A stretch of 64,000 nt of DNA from Archangium lansingense (GCF_026626635.1 NZ_JAPNKA010000001.1:248001-312000); one strand, 5' to 3'. Positions 44,177-54,856 are shown, numbered from the stretch's first letter. Program-made: numbers and translations. The notes: a model not told the origin generated them from the letters alone.

Positions 44177-47100
44177 ATGAGCAGGGAGGCTCCTCAGGAG
44201 GACATACAGGCGTGGCCGCCGGAGAAGGACAGCTCCTCTTGGGTCTCGGATTCCGGTGACTCCTTCCTCCAGGACGTGCTCCACGCCGAGCCATCGTCGC
44301 GCCTGCCCGTCCCTGGGCAGTGGCTCGGAGGAGCGGACGGCCGGCGCTTCGAGCTCTTCGAGCCGATGGGGCGGGGCGGCATGGGACAGGTGTTCCGCGC
44401 GCGCGACGCGACCCTGGGCCGCGAGGTCGCGCTCAAGTTCCTGCTGCCGCGTCCGGGCTTCGAGGCGCTGGTGCTCGCCGAGGCACGAGCGGTGGCCCGG
44501 CTCGACCACGAGAACATCGTCCGCATCTTCGACGTGGCGGAGTGGAGCCGCGTGCCCGGACAGCTCCGGGTGCCCTTCCTGGTCATGGAGTGTCTGGAGG
44601 GCGAGTCGCTCGCCAGGCTGCTCGAGCACGAGCGCCCGGAGCTCCGGCGTGCGCTGGACCTCCTCAAGGCCATCGCCGCGGGCCTGGCGCACGCCCACGA
44701 GCGGGGCATCGTCCACCGCGACCTCAAGCCCGGCAATGTCTTCCTCACGCGGCAAGGCGCGGTGAAGCTGCTGGACTTCGGCCTGTCCCACCTCACCCGG
44801 GAGCCGGTCCGTTCCGCGCTCCAGCTCGCCGGAGGCACCCCGGCCTACATGGCGCCGGAGCAGTGGCGCGGCGAGGCGCAGGACGCGCGCACCGATATCT
44901 GGGCGGCCGGCGTGGTGCTCTACGAGCTGCTCACCGGCGAGCTGCCCTTCCAGGGGGCCACCCCGGCGGAGCTGCGTGCGCGGGTGACGTCTTCGGAGCC
45001 CGCGCCCCCGGTGCGCGTGCGCCACCCGGAGTTGCCCCGGCAGGTGGAGGCGTTGCTGGCCACGGCGCTGGCCAAGGAGCCGGCCCGGCGTTTCGCTTCG
45101 GCATTGGAGCTGCGCGAGGAGTTGCGTGAGCTGCGGGGGCGTCTCTTCGGCACCGGGCGCGAGGCGCGGGGCCCCAGCACCGAGCTCCAGCGGCGGCAGG
45201 TAACGCTCGTGTCCTGCCAGCTCTCGGGATTCTCCGAGGGCGGAGCGCCGCTGGATACCGAGGACGTAGGCGAGCTGGAGCTGGCCTTCCACGAGGCCAG
45301 TGTGGAGGTCATCGAGCGGAACGAGGGCTCCGTGGCCCTGTCCATGGGCGGCGAGGTGCTCGCGAGCTTCGGTTGGACGCAGGGCCGCGAGGACGACTCA
45401 GAGCGCGCGGTGCGCGCGGGGCTCCAGCTCACCCGAGAGCTGCGCGACACGCTCCAGCGCAGGCTGCCGCACCTGCCCCTCTCCGGGCTGTCCGTGCGCG
45501 GCGGCGTCCACACGGAGTTGATGGTGGTGGGCCCGCGGCTCCAGGGCGAGGCCCCGAAGGTGGCCGCGTGGCTCGCACACCGGGGCGGACCCGGGGAGCT
45601 GGTCGTCAGCGACAGCACCTGGACGCTCGTGCGGCTCTCCTTCCTCGGCGAGTCGCTCGGGGCTCAGGACTTCGAGGGGCTCTCGGGCCGCATGCATCTG
45701 GAGGCCCACCGGGTATCGCGCGAGCGGGAGGTGGCCTCCCGGTTCGAGCGGGCCCGCCTGGCGGGGAGCCTCTCGCCGCTGGTGGGACGGGAGCGCGAGC
45801 TGGAGTGGCTGCTGGAGCTCTGGGAGCGCGCGCGGAGGGGACAGGGGGCCTTCGTCCTGGTGAGCGGCGAGGCGGGCATCGGCAAGTCCCGGCTCATCGA
45901 GGCCTTGCGTGAGCGGATTCCGAAGCCGGTCCGCCTGTGCCGCATGCAGTGCTGGTCCCGGTTCAGCACCCAGTCCCTGCACCCCATCATCGAGCTGCTC
46001 CTGGGCCTGGTGGACGCCGGCCCGGAGCAGCCGCCACTCGAGCGCCTGCGAAGGTTGGAGGCGCGGATGAAGGAGCTGGGGCAGTCCGAGGAGGACACGC
46101 ACCTGCTGGCGCTGCTGCTGGAGCTGCCCGTGCCCGAGGACTCTCCGGTCCTGAGGCTCACGCCCGAGCGGCGCAAGGAGAGGTCCTTCGAGGCCCTGGT
46201 ACATCTCCTCGTGCAATGCACCTGCGATGACGCGCCCGTGCTCCTGATCATCGAGGACCTGCATTGGGCCGACTCCTGCCTGCTCGAGTTCCTGGGCGTG
46301 CTCCTGGAACGGAGCGCGGGCGCGCAGATCCTCGTCGTGCTCAGTGCTCGGCCGGAGTTTCAGCCGGACTGGCCCCCGCGCGATGTGTTCTACCGGCTCA
46401 CGTTGGAGCGATTGCCCAGCGAGCTTTCGGCAGAGCTGGTGCGGGAGGTCTCGCGAGGCCACGCACTGACGGAGGAGGCTGTCCAGGGGCTGGTGAAGAG
46501 GACGGACGGCATCCCGCTCTTCATCGAGGAGATGACGCGCATGGCGCTGGAGGGCGGGGCCGCGGCGTCCATCCCGCTCTCCCTGCACGAGCTGTTGCTG
46601 GCGAGGTTGGACATGCTGCCCTCGCGGCAGAAGTCGCTGGCCCAGCTTGGCGCGGTGTTGGGACGCGAATTCGCGTACGACCTGCTCGCGGCGGTGGCGG
46701 AGCGGGACGAGGAGCTCCTGCGGCGTGAGCTCGCCGGGTTGGTGGACGCGGGGCTCCTGCGGCAGGGGGATTGCGTGAAGGGGCTCGCGTACGAGTTCCG
46801 TCACGCGCTCCTCCAGGAAGCGGCGTACCAGTCGCTGTCGCGGAAGACGCGGATGAGCCACCACCGCCGCATCGTGCGGGTGGTGGCGGAGCGCTTCCCC
46901 GGGTTGGTCGAGGCAAAGCCCGAGGTGTTCGCGTATCACCTCACGGAATCAGGGCAGCCCGCGCCCGCCGTCGGTCACTGGACGCGGGCGGGCCAGCTCG
47001 CCATTCATCGCGGGGCCTACCCAGAGGCGCAGAGCCATCTCTCCCGGGCGTTGGAGCTGGTGCCAGCCCTGCCGGATGCTGCCCAACGCCTTCAGGAGGA

Positions 47101-48280
47101 GCTGAGGATCCTCACATTCCTGGGCATGGCGATGACGCTGCTGCAGGGCTATTCCACGCCCGAGGTGCAGCGGCTGAATGACCGCTTCCACGAACTCATC
47201 CCCCAGGTGGGAGAGGCGTTGCCACGGCTCGAGCTGCAGTGGTGGGAGCCTTTCTCCAATTACTACGCGCGGAGTGAGTTCCAGCGGGCCTACGAGCTGG
47301 CGGAGAGACTCGTGGACCTGGGTCGGCGCCACGGTGATCGGGGGCTGCTCGCCTTGGGCCACCGGATCATGGCGAGCACACTCGGACTCTGGGGCCGGCA
47401 GCGGGAGTCCCTGGAGTATCTGGAGCGGGCCCTGGCCTGCTCGGAGTTCACCCTCGAGCAACATCGGAGGCTCGCCGCGCAATACTGGGGCGAGCCCCGG
47501 ACGACGGCGCTGGCCTATGGCTCCATCGTGCAGGCGTTGTTGGGGCGGATGGAGGAGTCGCGGCGGTGGGGCCAGGAAGCGCTGGCACTGGCCGGACGCG
47601 TGGGCCACCCCAACACCACGGCCTTCGCGCTGTTCTACACGGCCGTGGGCTGCTGTCTGCGCCGGGAGCCGGCGGAGGTGTTGCGGCTGACGGACAAGGT
47701 CATCGAGCTCGCCAGCGAGCGCAGCTTCAGGATATGGCACATGCTGGCGTTGGTCTTTCGTGGCTGGGCTTTGTCCGAGCTGGGACACCCCCGGGAAGGG
47801 AGTGAGCTCATCCAGCAGCAGCTCGCGTCCTCGCGCGTGATGGGGTTCCTCACGTCCTGCCCCTCCCAGCAACTCCTGTTCGCAGACTGTCTCCTGAAGC
47901 TGGGGCGGGTGCGGGAAGCCCTGGATGCGATACAGGAGGGGCTGACCTCGAGCGCGGTGACGGGGGAGCGCAACGCTGATTCCGGGTTGCACCGGCTGTG
48001 GGGCGAGTGTTTGCTGCGGTGGGGAAGGCAGCGGGAGGCGAAGTATCGCTTCATCCGCGCCATCGCCATTGCCCGCGAGCAGGGGGCGGGCCTCTTCGAA
48101 CTGCGCGCGACGGTGAGCCTGTGCCAGTTGCTGCGAGACCTGGGCCGTCCGGAGGCGGCGCGGCGGATGCTGGAGCGGGCGTGTGGCCGGTTCGAAGCGG
48201 GCGGGGAGTGCGTCGATCTCCAGGAGGCGCGGGTGCTGCTGGCGTCGCTCTCGAGGGCCGAGGTGCGGGTCCTCCCCTGA
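44177..48280 (+). CDS. Kinase/pseudocyclase/NTPase/TPR signalling protein, paralogue 1
   Basis: 1367 residues. Ser/Thr kinase (about 58-320) with GRGGMGQV loop, catalytic HRD at 180-182 and DFG; class III cyclase-like domain (about 335-520); AAA/STAND-type NTPase (about 535-830) with Walker A Lys570 and Walker B IIEDLHWADS; then TPR-like helical repeats to the end. This is the architecture of the kinase/cyclase fusion proteins once noted beside TOMM peptide clusters; no YcaO gene lies here. In the cyclase domain the first metal-binding Asp is Gln (SCQLSGF) and the second is Gly (MGGEVLASFG), so it cannot cyclise ATP. The ATG at 44177 matches the start of the paralogues; a GTG at 44144 with AAGGAG is an alternative. 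Confidence 0.9.
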   Translation: MSREAPQEDIQAWPPEKDSSSWVSDSGDSFLQDVLHAEPSSRLPVPGQWLGGADGRRFELFEPMGRGGMGQVFRARDATLGREVALKFLLPRPGFEALVLAEARAVARLDHENIVRIFDVAEWSRVPGQLRVPFLVMECLEGESLARLLEHERPELRRALDLLKAIAAGLAHAHERGIVHRDLKPGNVFLTRQGAVKLLDFGLSHLTREPVRSALQLAGGTPAYMAPEQWRGEAQDARTDIWAAGVVLYELLTGELPFQGATPAELRARVTSSEPAPPVRVRHPELPRQVEALLATALAKEPARRFASALELREELRELRGRLFGTGREARGPSTELQRRQVTLVSCQLSGFSEGGAPLDTEDVGELELAFHEASVEVIERNEGSVALSMGGEVLASFGWTQGREDDSERAVRAGLQLTRELRDTLQRRLPHLPLSGLSVRGGVHTELMVVGPRLQGEAPKVAAWLAHRGGPGELVVSDSTWTLVRLSFLGESLGAQDFEGLSGRMHLEAHRVSREREVASRFERARLAGSLSPLVGRERELEWLLELWERARRGQGAFVLVSGEAGIGKSRLIEALRERIPKPVRLCRMQCWSRFSTQSLHPIIELLLGLVDAGPEQPPLERLRRLEARMKELGQSEEDTHLLALLLELPVPEDSPVLRLTPERRKERSFEALVHLLVQCTCDDAPVLLIIEDLHWADSCLLEFLGVLLERSAGAQILVVLSARPEFQPDWPPRDVFYRLTLERLPSELSAELVREVSRGHALTEEAVQGLVKRTDGIPLFIEEMTRMALEGGAAASIPLSLHELLLARLDMLPSRQKSLAQLGAVLGREFAYDLLAAVAERDEELLRRELAGLVDAGLLRQGDCVKGLAYEFRHALLQEAAYQSLSRKTRMSHHRRIVRVVAERFPGLVEAKPEVFAYHLTESGQPAPAVGHWTRAGQLAIHRGAYPEAQSHLSRALELVPALPDAAQRLQEELRILTFLGMAMTLLQGYSTPEVQRLNDRFHELIPQVGEALPRLELQWWEPFSNYYARSEFQRAYELAERLVDLGRRHGDRGLLALGHRIMASTLGLWGRQRESLEYLERALACSEFTLEQHRRLAAQYWGEPRTTALAYGSIVQALLGRMEESRRWGQEALALAGRVGHPNTTAFALFYTAVGCCLRREPAEVLRLTDKVIELASERSFRIWHMLALVFRGWALSELGHPREGSELIQQQLASSRVMGFLTSCPSQQLLFADCLLKLGRVREALDAIQEGLTSSAVTGERNADSGLHRLWGECLLRWGRQREAKYRFIRAIAIAREQGAGLFELRATVSLCQLLRDLGRPEAARRMLERACGRFEAGGECVDLQEARVLLASLSRAEVRVLP

Positions 48281-48382
48281 AGGCGCCCCCTTCCGAGGAG
48301 GGCAACCGGGCAGGCACCCCGTCACGGCTTCCATCGGGCCACTCCATCCCAAAGGCGAAGAGGGTGGTGAGGGGAGTGCGGG

Positions 48383-51300
48383 ATGCGAGGCGACGCCTAT
48401 TCGGTGAGTGAAGGCACGGAAAGGAGCGACTCCTTCCTGCAGGAGGTGCTCGGGGCCGGGCCGTTGCCGCTGCTGCCGATTCCCGGAGCGCGGCTCGGAG
48501 GGCCGGATGGCCGCCGGTATACGGTTCTCGAGTGGATTGGCGGAGGGGGAATGGGCCAGGTCTTCCGGACGCGGGACGAGGTGCTGCACCGCGAGGTGGC
48601 GCTCAAGTTCCTCTTGCAGCGCCCGGGTTTCGGAGAGGAGGCTCTGGCGGAAGCGCGGGCGGTGGCCCGGTTGGACCATGAGAACATCGTCCGCATCTTC
48701 GACGTGTCCGAGTGGCGCGGCATCTCCGACCAGCCGGGCGTGCCCTTCCTGGTGATGGAGTGCCTGGAAGGGAGCTCGTTCGACGCGCTGCTGAAGCGGG
48801 GGCGGTTGGAAGTGCGGCAAGCGCTGGGCCTGATGGAGGCCATCGCGGCGGGGTTGGCGCACGCCCACGAGCGGCACATCGTCCATCGCGACCTCAAGCC
48901 CAGCAATGTCTTCCTCACCCAGCAGGGGACGGTGAAGCTGCTGGACTTCGGGTTGTGTCACGTCACACCGGCAAGCATCGCCCGCAGACCGGCCCTGGCC
49001 ACCGCGGGAACGCCGGCCTACATGGCGCCAGAGCAGTGGCGCGGCGAGACGCAGGATGCGCGCACGGACGTGTGGGCCGCCGGCGTGGTGCTGTACGAGA
49101 TGCTCACCGGCAGGCCGCCCTTTCCGGGGCCCACGCTGAGCGAGCTGCGCGCGTGGGTGACCTCCCCCGAGCCCGTGCCCCCCGTGCGCGCGCGCCACCC
49201 GGAGGTGCCTCGGGAAGTGGAGGCGTTGCTGGCCACCGCGCTGGCCAAGGACCCGGCCCGGCGCTTCCGTACGGCGCTGGAGCTGCGGGAGGAGCTGCTC
49301 GAGGTGGGGGCTCGGCTCTGGCCTGGAGCTGAGGCCCCGAAGCAAGCCACGGCTCAGCGCCGGCAGATGACCCTGGTGGCGTTCGAGCTGACGGGGCTCG
49401 CCGGGAGTGGCTCGCTGCTCGACGCCGAGGAGATGGGCGAGCTGGAGACGGCCTTCCACGAGACGTGCGCGGAGGTCATCGAGCAGCACGGCGGCGCCGT
49501 GACCCTGGCCATGGGGTGCGACGTGCTCGCCTGTTTCGGTGGGCTCCAGGCCCGGGAGGATGACGCGGAGCGCGCGGTGCGGGCGGGGCTCCAGCTCACC
49601 CATGGCCTGCGGGACACGCTCCGGCGCAGGCTGCCGCGGCCAGGCCTCTCCGGGCTGTCCGTGAGGGGAGGCATCCACACGGAGTGGATGGCGGTGCGGG
49701 GACGTGCGCTCCAGGGTGAGGCACCGAAGGTGGCCGCGTGGCTCGCGCGGCGGGCAGCGCCCGGGAGCGTGGTGGTGGGCGACACGTCATGGAGGCTCGT
49801 GTGCGGCTCCTTCCACACCGAGCCGCTCGGGTCCCACGCCTTCGAGGGACTCTCCGGGACCGTGGGCATGCGCGTCCACCGCGTGTTGCGCGAGCGCGAG
49901 GGAGGCTCCCGGTTCGAGCGCTCGCGCGGGGCCGGGAACCTCTCGCCGCTGGTGGGGCGGGAGCGCGAGCTGGAGCGGCTCCTGGCGCTCTGGGAGCAGG
50001 CCGGGCGCGGACAGGGGGCCTTCGTCCTGGTGAGCGGCGAGGCGGGCATCGGCAAGTCCCGGCTCATCCAGGAGCTGTGCGAGCGGGTGGCGCCAGCGCC
50101 GGCCCTCCTGCTTCGCGTGCAGTGCTGGTCCCGGTTCAGCACCCGCGCCGAGTCTCCGGTCCCCGAGCTGCTCCAGGACGTGGCCCGGTTCGAGCCGGAG
50201 TCCTCCCCGGCGCGGCGCATGCGGCTGCTGGAGGAGCGGCTTCGGCCGATGGGTCTGACGTTGGCGGACGCGCATCTGGTGGGGCGGCTCCTCTCCCTGC
50301 CCACTCCCGATGACTCACCGGTCCTCCAGTACACCCCCGAGTGGCGCAAGGAGAGGACCTTCGAGGCCCTGGTGCGCCTGGTGCTGTACAGGTCCTCCCG
50401 GGAGGCGCCGATGCTCCTGGTCGTGGAGGACCTGCACTGGGCCGACTCCACCCGGCTGGAGTTCCTGGGCTTCCTCCTGGAGCGCATCGAGAAGGCGCGG
50501 CTCCTCGTCATCCTGAGCGCCCGCCCGGAGCTCCAGCCGGACTGGCCTCGACGGCCCTGGTTCCATACGCTCGCGGTGGAGCGCCTGCCGGCCGGACTCG
50601 CCGCGGCCCTGGTGAAGGAGGTGGCGCGGGGCCATGCGCTGCCAGAGGAGACCGTCCAAAGGCTGGTGGGCAGGACGGACGGCATCCCGTTCTTCATCGA
50701 GGAGATGACGCGCCTGGTGCTGGAGGGCGGTGCGGCGGCGTCCATCCCGGTCACCCTGCGGGAGCTGTTGCTGGCGAGGCTGGACATGCTGCCCTCTCGC
50801 CACAAGGCGCTGGCCCAGCTGTGCTCGGTCTTGGGGCGCGACTTCTCGCGGGCCCTCGTCGCCGCGCTGCTGGAGTTGGAGGAGTCCGTGCTGGAGCGCG
50901 AGCTCGCCGGGCTGGTGGAGGCGGGACTGCTCCAGGCGGAGACGTGCGCGGAGAAGGGGCCCGGGTACAGCTTCCGGCACGCGCTCCTCCAGGAAGCGGC
51001 GTATCAGTCCTTGTCCCGGAGCGCTCGGAGGCAATACCACCAGCGCATCTCGCGGGTGCTGGTGGAGCGCTTCCCCGCGCTGGTGGAGACAAAGCCCGAA
51101 GTGCTCGCCTACCACTACACGGAGGCGGGGGAGCACGCGCTGGCCATTGGTTACTGGGAACGGGCCGGAGTGCTCGCCATCCAGCGCCAGGAGCAGCCGG
51201 AGGCGCAGGGCCATCTCGCCCGGGCGTTGGAGCTACAGCAGGGGCTGCCGGATGCCGGACCCGTCGAGGAGCTGCGGATCCGCATGCTCCTGGGCCTGGC

Positions 51301-52471
51301 GATGGTGCATGTGCAGGGCTATTTCACGCCCGAGGTGGAGCGGCTGTATGACCGCATTGGGGAACTCATCTCCCAGGTGGGCGAGGAGTTGCCGCAGCTC
51401 GCGCTGTCCTGGTGGGCGCCCTTCTCCCATTACTTTGTGCGGGCTGAATTCCAACAGGCCTATGCGCTGGCGGTGAAGCTTGTGGACCTGGGCCGGCGCC
51501 ACGGCCATCGGGGGTTGCTGGTGGTGGGCTACCGGGGGATGGCGAGCGTCCTCTTCTGCTGGGGACGGCCGCGAGAGGCCCTGGCATATCTGGAGCGGGT
51601 GTTGGCCAGCTCGGAGTTCACCCTCGAGGAGCATCGGACGCTGGCCACGTACCAGGGGATCGTCCCCCGGGCGGCGGCGCTGGCCTACGGCTCCGTGGTG
51701 CATGCGCTCCTGGGCCAGAGGGAGGACTCCCGGCGGTGGGCTCGGGAGGCGTTGGAGCTGGCCAGGCGCGTCGGCCATCCCTATACCACTGCCTTCACGC
51801 TGGTCCACGGGGCCCTGGCCCACGTCCTCAGCGGGGATGTACCAGAGGTATTGGAGCTGACGGAGCAGGCCCTCGCGCTCTCCAGCGAGCGCGGCTTCAT
51901 GTTGTGGCTCTCGTGGGCCGCACTCTTCAGAGGCTGGGCGCTGTCCGAGCTGGGGCGGCCGCAGGAGGGCATCGCGCTCCAGCGGCAGGCGCTCGAGCGC
52001 TGGCGGGTGCTCGGCCTTCGTACCGGTGTTCCCTACAACCTGAGTCTGCTCGCGGAAGTCCATCTGAAGCTGGGGCAGGTTCAGGAAGCACGGGCGGCAG
52101 TGGAGGAAGGGCTGGTTCGGGGCGCGGAGATCGGGGAGTGCAACGTCGATGCCCGGCTGCACCAGCTCCGGGGTGAGTGCCTGCGGCGCCTGGGAAGGGA
52201 GGAGGACGCGAGGCAAGGCTTCCTCCGCGCCATTGCCATCGCCCGCCAGCAGGGGGCGGGCCTTTTCGAGCTGCGCGCGACGGTGAGCCTGGGCCGTCAG
52301 CTGCGGGAGCTGGGGCGGCCGAGGGTCGCACGGCGGCTGCTGTCACGGGCGCTCGCGCGGTTCGAAGCGGGCGGGGAGTCGGCCCACCTCCAGGCGGCGA
52401 GGGCACTCCTGGACGAGCTCCAGGCGGGCGGACCGGAACTGGCGCCGCGGCGGCTTCCGGCCGCATCTTGA
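48383..52471 (+). CDS. Kinase/pseudocyclase/NTPase/TPR signalling protein, paralogue 2
   Basis: 1362 residues, the tandem partner of the gene ending at 48280, 102 bp away. Kinase HRD at 168-170, NTPase Walker A Lys558, Walker B VVEDLHWADS. The cyclase domain reads AFELTGL (Asp to Glu) and MGCDVLACFGG (Asp to Cys), so both metal sites are changed. The N-terminus before the kinase (MRGDAYSVSEGTERSDSFLQEVLGAG) keeps the SFLQ-E-L motif of its relatives. The C-terminal TPR-like part is as long as in the others. Its kinase looks active; inputs and targets are unknown. Confidence 0.9.
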   Translation: MRGDAYSVSEGTERSDSFLQEVLGAGPLPLLPIPGARLGGPDGRRYTVLEWIGGGGMGQVFRTRDEVLHREVALKFLLQRPGFGEEALAEARAVARLDHENIVRIFDVSEWRGISDQPGVPFLVMECLEGSSFDALLKRGRLEVRQALGLMEAIAAGLAHAHERHIVHRDLKPSNVFLTQQGTVKLLDFGLCHVTPASIARRPALATAGTPAYMAPEQWRGETQDARTDVWAAGVVLYEMLTGRPPFPGPTLSELRAWVTSPEPVPPVRARHPEVPREVEALLATALAKDPARRFRTALELREELLEVGARLWPGAEAPKQATAQRRQMTLVAFELTGLAGSGSLLDAEEMGELETAFHETCAEVIEQHGGAVTLAMGCDVLACFGGLQAREDDAERAVRAGLQLTHGLRDTLRRRLPRPGLSGLSVRGGIHTEWMAVRGRALQGEAPKVAAWLARRAAPGSVVVGDTSWRLVCGSFHTEPLGSHAFEGLSGTVGMRVHRVLREREGGSRFERSRGAGNLSPLVGRERELERLLALWEQAGRGQGAFVLVSGEAGIGKSRLIQELCERVAPAPALLLRVQCWSRFSTRAESPVPELLQDVARFEPESSPARRMRLLEERLRPMGLTLADAHLVGRLLSLPTPDDSPVLQYTPEWRKERTFEALVRLVLYRSSREAPMLLVVEDLHWADSTRLEFLGFLLERIEKARLLVILSARPELQPDWPRRPWFHTLAVERLPAGLAAALVKEVARGHALPEETVQRLVGRTDGIPFFIEEMTRLVLEGGAAASIPVTLRELLLARLDMLPSRHKALAQLCSVLGRDFSRALVAALLELEESVLERELAGLVEAGLLQAETCAEKGPGYSFRHALLQEAAYQSLSRSARRQYHQRISRVLVERFPALVETKPEVLAYHYTEAGEHALAIGYWERAGVLAIQRQEQPEAQGHLARALELQQGLPDAGPVEELRIRMLLGLAMVHVQGYFTPEVERLYDRIGELISQVGEELPQLALSWWAPFSHYFVRAEFQQAYALAVKLVDLGRRHGHRGLLVVGYRGMASVLFCWGRPREALAYLERVLASSEFTLEEHRTLATYQGIVPRAAALAYGSVVHALLGQREDSRRWAREALELARRVGHPYTTAFTLVHGALAHVLSGDVPEVLELTEQALALSSERGFMLWLSWAALFRGWALSELGRPQEGIALQRQALERWRVLGLRTGVPYNLSLLAEVHLKLGQVQEARAAVEEGLVRGAEIGECNVDARLHQLRGECLRRLGREEDARQGFLRAIAIARQQGAGLFELRATVSLGRQLRELGRPRVARRLLSRALARFEAGGESAHLQAARALLDELQAGGPELAPRRLPAAS

Positions 52472-52504
52472 AGCCCTCAGGCCTCTGTCCACCGCGGTCC
52501 AGCC

Positions 52505-54856
52505 ATGCGCACGGCACGGGAAATCCAGGAGGAGATCGAAGCGCGCTTCGGGTTCTTCCCCGCGTTCTTCGAGCCCGCACAGGACAACCCCCAGGTGCTG
52601 GAAAACCTGTGGCAGCAGACGCTCCGGGCCTACGTGGAGAATTCCCTCCCCGTGCTCTTCCGCGAGAAGCTCTTCGCCTGGCTGTCGCGCTACTGTGTGG
52701 TGCCCTACTGCCTCGTGTGCCACGCCTGTGCGCTGCGCCCCTTGGGGATGAAGTCCTCGCAGGTGCTGGAGTTCCTGGAGGCCCTCCCGCCCGCCCACGG
52801 GGCCATCGACGAGGTGCTCGCCCGCATGGACGCCACGGGGAAAGCTCCGGGGGATTGGCCGGTGCCCGGCGCGGAGCTGGAGGAGGACTTGTTCCGTTGC
52901 TCGGTCTTCCTCTTCGTCCAGCAGGCCCAGGCGGAGCGGTGTCGCGAGCGGATACGCCGGTTGCTCAGCCCCATGTTCTACGGGCACCTCACCGCGTTCC
53001 TCGCCTATGTGAAGGCATGCCACCTGTGGGTGGAGGCCCATCCGGAGCTGTCCTACGAGGCGGATCCGCGCGTCCGGGAGAACCTGGGGCCGATGCTTCG
53101 GGAGGAGCCCCGGCTGGGAGACTTCTTCGCGCGTTACGGTGAGCGGGTGCGCACCGAGCGGGAGCAGCGCGAGCGGGAGTTGCTCGAGGCCGCGGAGGCG
53201 GGCCAGCGCGCGGAAGCTCTCTCCCGGACGCTGAGCCGGCAGGCGGAGGCGCTGCGCGAGAGCGAGACCCACCTGCGGCTGGCGGTGGAGTCGACCGCGC
53301 TCGGCACGTGGGACTTCAACCCCAGGACGGGCGAGCTGCGCTGGGACGCGCGGTGCAAGGCCCTCTTCGGGGTGCCGGCGGCGGCGGAGGTGGACTACGC
53401 CACCTTCCTCTCGGGCGTCGTCCCGGAGGAGCGCGCTCGGCTGGACGCGGCAGTGGGGCAGGTGCTCGGCCCTGGCAGTGACGGCGAGTTTCGCGAGGAG
53501 TTCCGCATCCGGGGACTCCTGGACGGCGTGGAGCGGTGGATCTCCTCTCGCGGCCGTTGCTTCTTCGACGCACAGGGCCGCGCCAAGCGCTTCATCGGCA
53601 CGGTGCTGGATGTCACCGAGCGCCGGCGCGCGGAGGACAACCTGCGCTTCCTCGCCCAGGCCAGCACGCTGCTGGCCACCTCGCTCGACTATGAGGACAC
53701 CCTGCGGCGCGTGGCCACCCTGGCCGTGCCCATGCTCGCCGACTGGTGCGGGGTGGACGTGGTGGATGAGCGAGGACGGCTGCACCGGCTCCTCAACCTA
53801 CACAGGGACCCGTCCAAGCTGCGGCTGAGCGAGGAGGTGCACCGGCGCTACCCCATCGACCCGAACGCGACGGTCGGCTCCCCCCAGGTGCTGCGCACCG
53901 GCGAGTCCCTGCTCATTCCGGAGATCACTGACGAGGGGCTCGCCCAGTACGCGCGGGACGCGGAGCATCTGCGGATGCTGCGCGAGCTGGGGTTGCGCTC
54001 CTACCTCGTGGTGGCGTTGCGCTCGCGCGAGCGGGTGCTGGGGGCCCTCACGCTCGTGCGCGCCGAGACGGGGCGGCGGTATGGGCAGGAGGAGCTGCGG
54101 CTGGCCGAGGAGCTGGCGCGCCGGGCGGCCGTCGCGGTGGACAATGCGTTGCTCTACAGCGAGGCGCAGAAGGCCATCGGGCTGCGGGATGGCTTCCTCC
54201 AGGTGGCCGCGCACGAGCTGCGCACGCCCGTCACCGCGCTGAAGCTCAACGTCCAGGCGCTGGTGACCAGTGCGCGTCGGGAGGAGGCCTGGAGCGAGCG
54301 GACCGTGGCGCGGATGATGGGCCTGGAGCGCGGGGTGGGCCGCTTGGGCGTGCTGGTGGATGAGCTGCTGGATGTGTCGCGCATCACCTCGGGAAGGCTG
54401 GTGCTGCATCCGGAGGAGCTGGACCTGGCCGGGCTGGTGCGGGAGGTGGCCGAGCGCATCCACTCCGAGGCCGAGCGGGCCGGCTGTACCCTGAGGGTGC
54501 TCGTCCCCGGGCCGGTGGTGTCCCGGTGGGATCGGCTGCGCCTGGAGCAGGTGTTGAGCAACCTGCTCTCCAATGCCCTCAAGTACGGCGCGGGCCGGCC
54601 GGTGGAGGTGGCGCTGAGTGACTTCGGCGAGCGCGTCCTCCTGCGGGTGCGCGACGAGGGCATCGGCATCGACGCCGCCGCCCAGGAGCGCATCTTCGAG
54701 CGCTTCGAGCGCGCGGTGAGCGACCGGCACTACGGCGGCCTGGGGATGGGACTTTGGATTACCCGGGAGATCGTCACCGCCATGGGGGGCACCATCCACG
54801 TGGAGAGCGCGCCGAAGCAGGGGGCTACCTTCACGGTGGAGCTGCCCCGGGTCTGA
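52505..54856 (+). CDS. Histidine kinase with AhpD-like N-terminal domain, PAS and GAF
   Basis: 783 residues, soluble. Residues 1-about 190 resemble carboxymuconolactone decarboxylase/AhpD proteins, with LFREKLFAWLSRYCVVPYC followed by LVCHACAL: a Glu, a cluster of four Cys and a His, as in the peroxidase-type redox site. A coiled coil, a PAS domain (about 255-375), a GAF domain (about 385-540), HisKA with His570 (AAHELRTPVTALK) and HATPase (NLLSNALKYG, RDEGIGID, GLGMGLW) follow. AhpD-type sites react with peroxide or thiols, so redox sensing is a reasonable inference. No response regulator is adjacent. It lies 33 bp after paralogue 2 in the same direction. No strong ribosome-binding site precedes the ATG. 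Confidence 0.88.
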   Translation: MRTAREIQEEIEARFGFFPAFFEPAQDNPQVLENLWQQTLRAYVENSLPVLFREKLFAWLSRYCVVPYCLVCHACALRPLGMKSSQVLEFLEALPPAHGAIDEVLARMDATGKAPGDWPVPGAELEEDLFRCSVFLFVQQAQAERCRERIRRLLSPMFYGHLTAFLAYVKACHLWVEAHPELSYEADPRVRENLGPMLREEPRLGDFFARYGERVRTEREQRERELLEAAEAGQRAEALSRTLSRQAEALRESETHLRLAVESTALGTWDFNPRTGELRWDARCKALFGVPAAAEVDYATFLSGVVPEERARLDAAVGQVLGPGSDGEFREEFRIRGLLDGVERWISSRGRCFFDAQGRAKRFIGTVLDVTERRRAEDNLRFLAQASTLLATSLDYEDTLRRVATLAVPMLADWCGVDVVDERGRLHRLLNLHRDPSKLRLSEEVHRRYPIDPNATVGSPQVLRTGESLLIPEITDEGLAQYARDAEHLRMLRELGLRSYLVVALRSRERVLGALTLVRAETGRRYGQEELRLAEELARRAAVAVDNALLYSEAQKAIGLRDGFLQVAAHELRTPVTALKLNVQALVTSARREEAWSERTVARMMGLERGVGRLGVLVDELLDVSRITSGRLVLHPEELDLAGLVREVAERIHSEAERAGCTLRVLVPGPVVSRWDRLRLEQVLSNLLSNALKYGAGRPVEVALSDFGERVLLRVRDEGIGIDAAAQERIFERFERAVSDRHYGGLGMGLWITREIVTAMGGTIHVESAPKQGATFTVELPRV

